A stretch of 64,000 nt of DNA from assembly GCA_902495075.1 (NCBI GenBank), contig CABUVO010000009.1:43367-107366 (forward strand), written 5' to 3'. The notes below the pieces were generated by a model. The model made no database searches. It was not told the DNA's origin and saw only the letters and a program-made list of their open reading frames with translations. A program made the position numbers and the translations under genes. Positions 63,675-64,000 of the stretch are shown here, piece after piece; within the stretch, counting starts at the first letter, position 1, and each line of letters starts with the position of its first letter. This DNA comes from an uncultured Porphyromonadaceae bacterium (GTDB lineage: Bacteria; Bacteroidota; Bacteroidia; Bacteroidales; Muribaculaceae).

Positions 63675-63792
63675 TTTTCAAGCAGTGCTATATCTGTATC
63701 GAGTTTACGGCACAACTGATGATCGATGGCGATACGGCGTACCCAGAAGTTATCATCTTCACACCATTTCAACATCAAATCATTTATCCTGC
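63675..63792 (-). pseudogene. Partial duplicate of an alkylation-repair (AlkD-like) gene
   Basis: These 118 bases match 62072-62189 with nine mismatches and no gaps. The minus-strand translation reads RINDLMLKWCEDDNFWVRR ..., with five amino-acid differences. It has neither start nor stop of its own. It is a remnant of a related gene copy, separated from the intact gene by the broken ATPase regulator. Confidence 0.8.
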
Positions 63793-64000
63793 AAGGAGTC
63801 AGTCGTGATTTTTATGGTGCCGGTGTAAAAAATTCGCGATTTTTATTTAATTTTGTTGATAGGATAATTTCCAAAACTTACTTAGAAACTGAAGTCATCT
63901 TGACTTATATTAAACATACAAAATACAATAAGGAGTGTTAAGTGTAATGAGAAAAAACACACCTAAACACTCCTTGAATTGATAGAACTCATAGATAAAG
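63793..64000. other. Window-end junction with inverted repeat
   Basis: Directly after the gene fragment a + frame reads SRDFYGAGVKNSRFLFNFVD ... and stops at 63941; this may be the end of another truncated gene. An exact 10-bp inverted repeat AAGGAGTGTT (63930-63939) and AACACTCCTT (63966-63975) follows, with weaker matching beyond it. It may mark the edge of an insertion sequence or a terminator-like hairpin; the right side is outside the window. Confidence 0.3.

Noticed and set aside
63930..63975. Insertion-sequence end
   Set aside because: Only a 10-bp inverted repeat is visible and no transposase frame can be read before the window ends; kept only as a low-confidence junction.

Overview
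The window looks like a chromosome segment of a gut-type Bacteroidales bacterium, probably of the Muribaculaceae/Bacteroides/Prevotella kind. Five SusC-like and five SusD-like genes, Bacteroidetes promoter elements (-7 TAnnTTTG), SusC barrels ending in Phe, and secreted proteins sharing a short C-terminal tail (IEADENA..EFFNMQG..GLYIRRQGSK) all point there. I see no rRNA, tRNA, CRISPR array or intact transposase.

Layout. (1) 1-715: the 3' end of a secreted protein, closed by a strong terminator. (2) 1.3-20.2 kb: a proteolysis and peptide-uptake locus on the + strand. It is built from two tandem paralogous modules (secreted HExxH metalloprotease, SusC, SusD, small secreted protein), each followed by the same structured repeat, then an M6-type metalloprotease and a terminator. 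(3) 20.3-31.8 kb: a second SusCD locus with an MBL-fold hydrolase, an apparently dead MBL paralogue, a secreted protein and a sialate O-acetylesterase. It is preceded by a 22-bp perfect inverted repeat flanking about 285 bp that carries a promoter now pointing away from the locus, which is the layout of a phase-variable invertible promoter in the OFF state. (4) 31.8-32.65 kb: an Abi/HEPN protein (AbiF/AbiD type) preceded by a promoter and a compact two-hairpin leader ending like a small-RNA terminator, a candidate RNA-regulated toxin or anti-phage unit. (5) 32.9-41.9 kb: core chromosome genes, namely sufB, a four-helix-bundle protein, phoH, a convergent S1/P1 nuclease, parA-parB, a DUF5683 membrane protein and a LysM lytic transglycosylase. 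(6) 41.9-59.8 kb, minus strand: thirteen tightly packed genes that read as one 18-kb operon. It has two SusC/SusD pairs, DUF4843 and PKD-like lipoproteins, an ABC ATPase with two permease/DUF4857-type pairs, a membrane protein and a leucine-rich-repeat protein. (7) 59.8-64 kb: an eroding accessory end with an AraC regulator carrying a nonsense codon, a TIGR04076 protein, a DNA-alkylation-repair-like protein, a broken ATPase-domain regulator and a partial duplicate of the alkylation-repair gene.

Non-coding structure is unusually rich. There are four copies of a roughly 120-bp structured element (two of them arranged tail to tail) whose central stems are kept by compensatory changes. Many intergenic gaps hold degenerate heptamer arrays (GAAGTAA, AGCCTAA and GAATTAG-like units).
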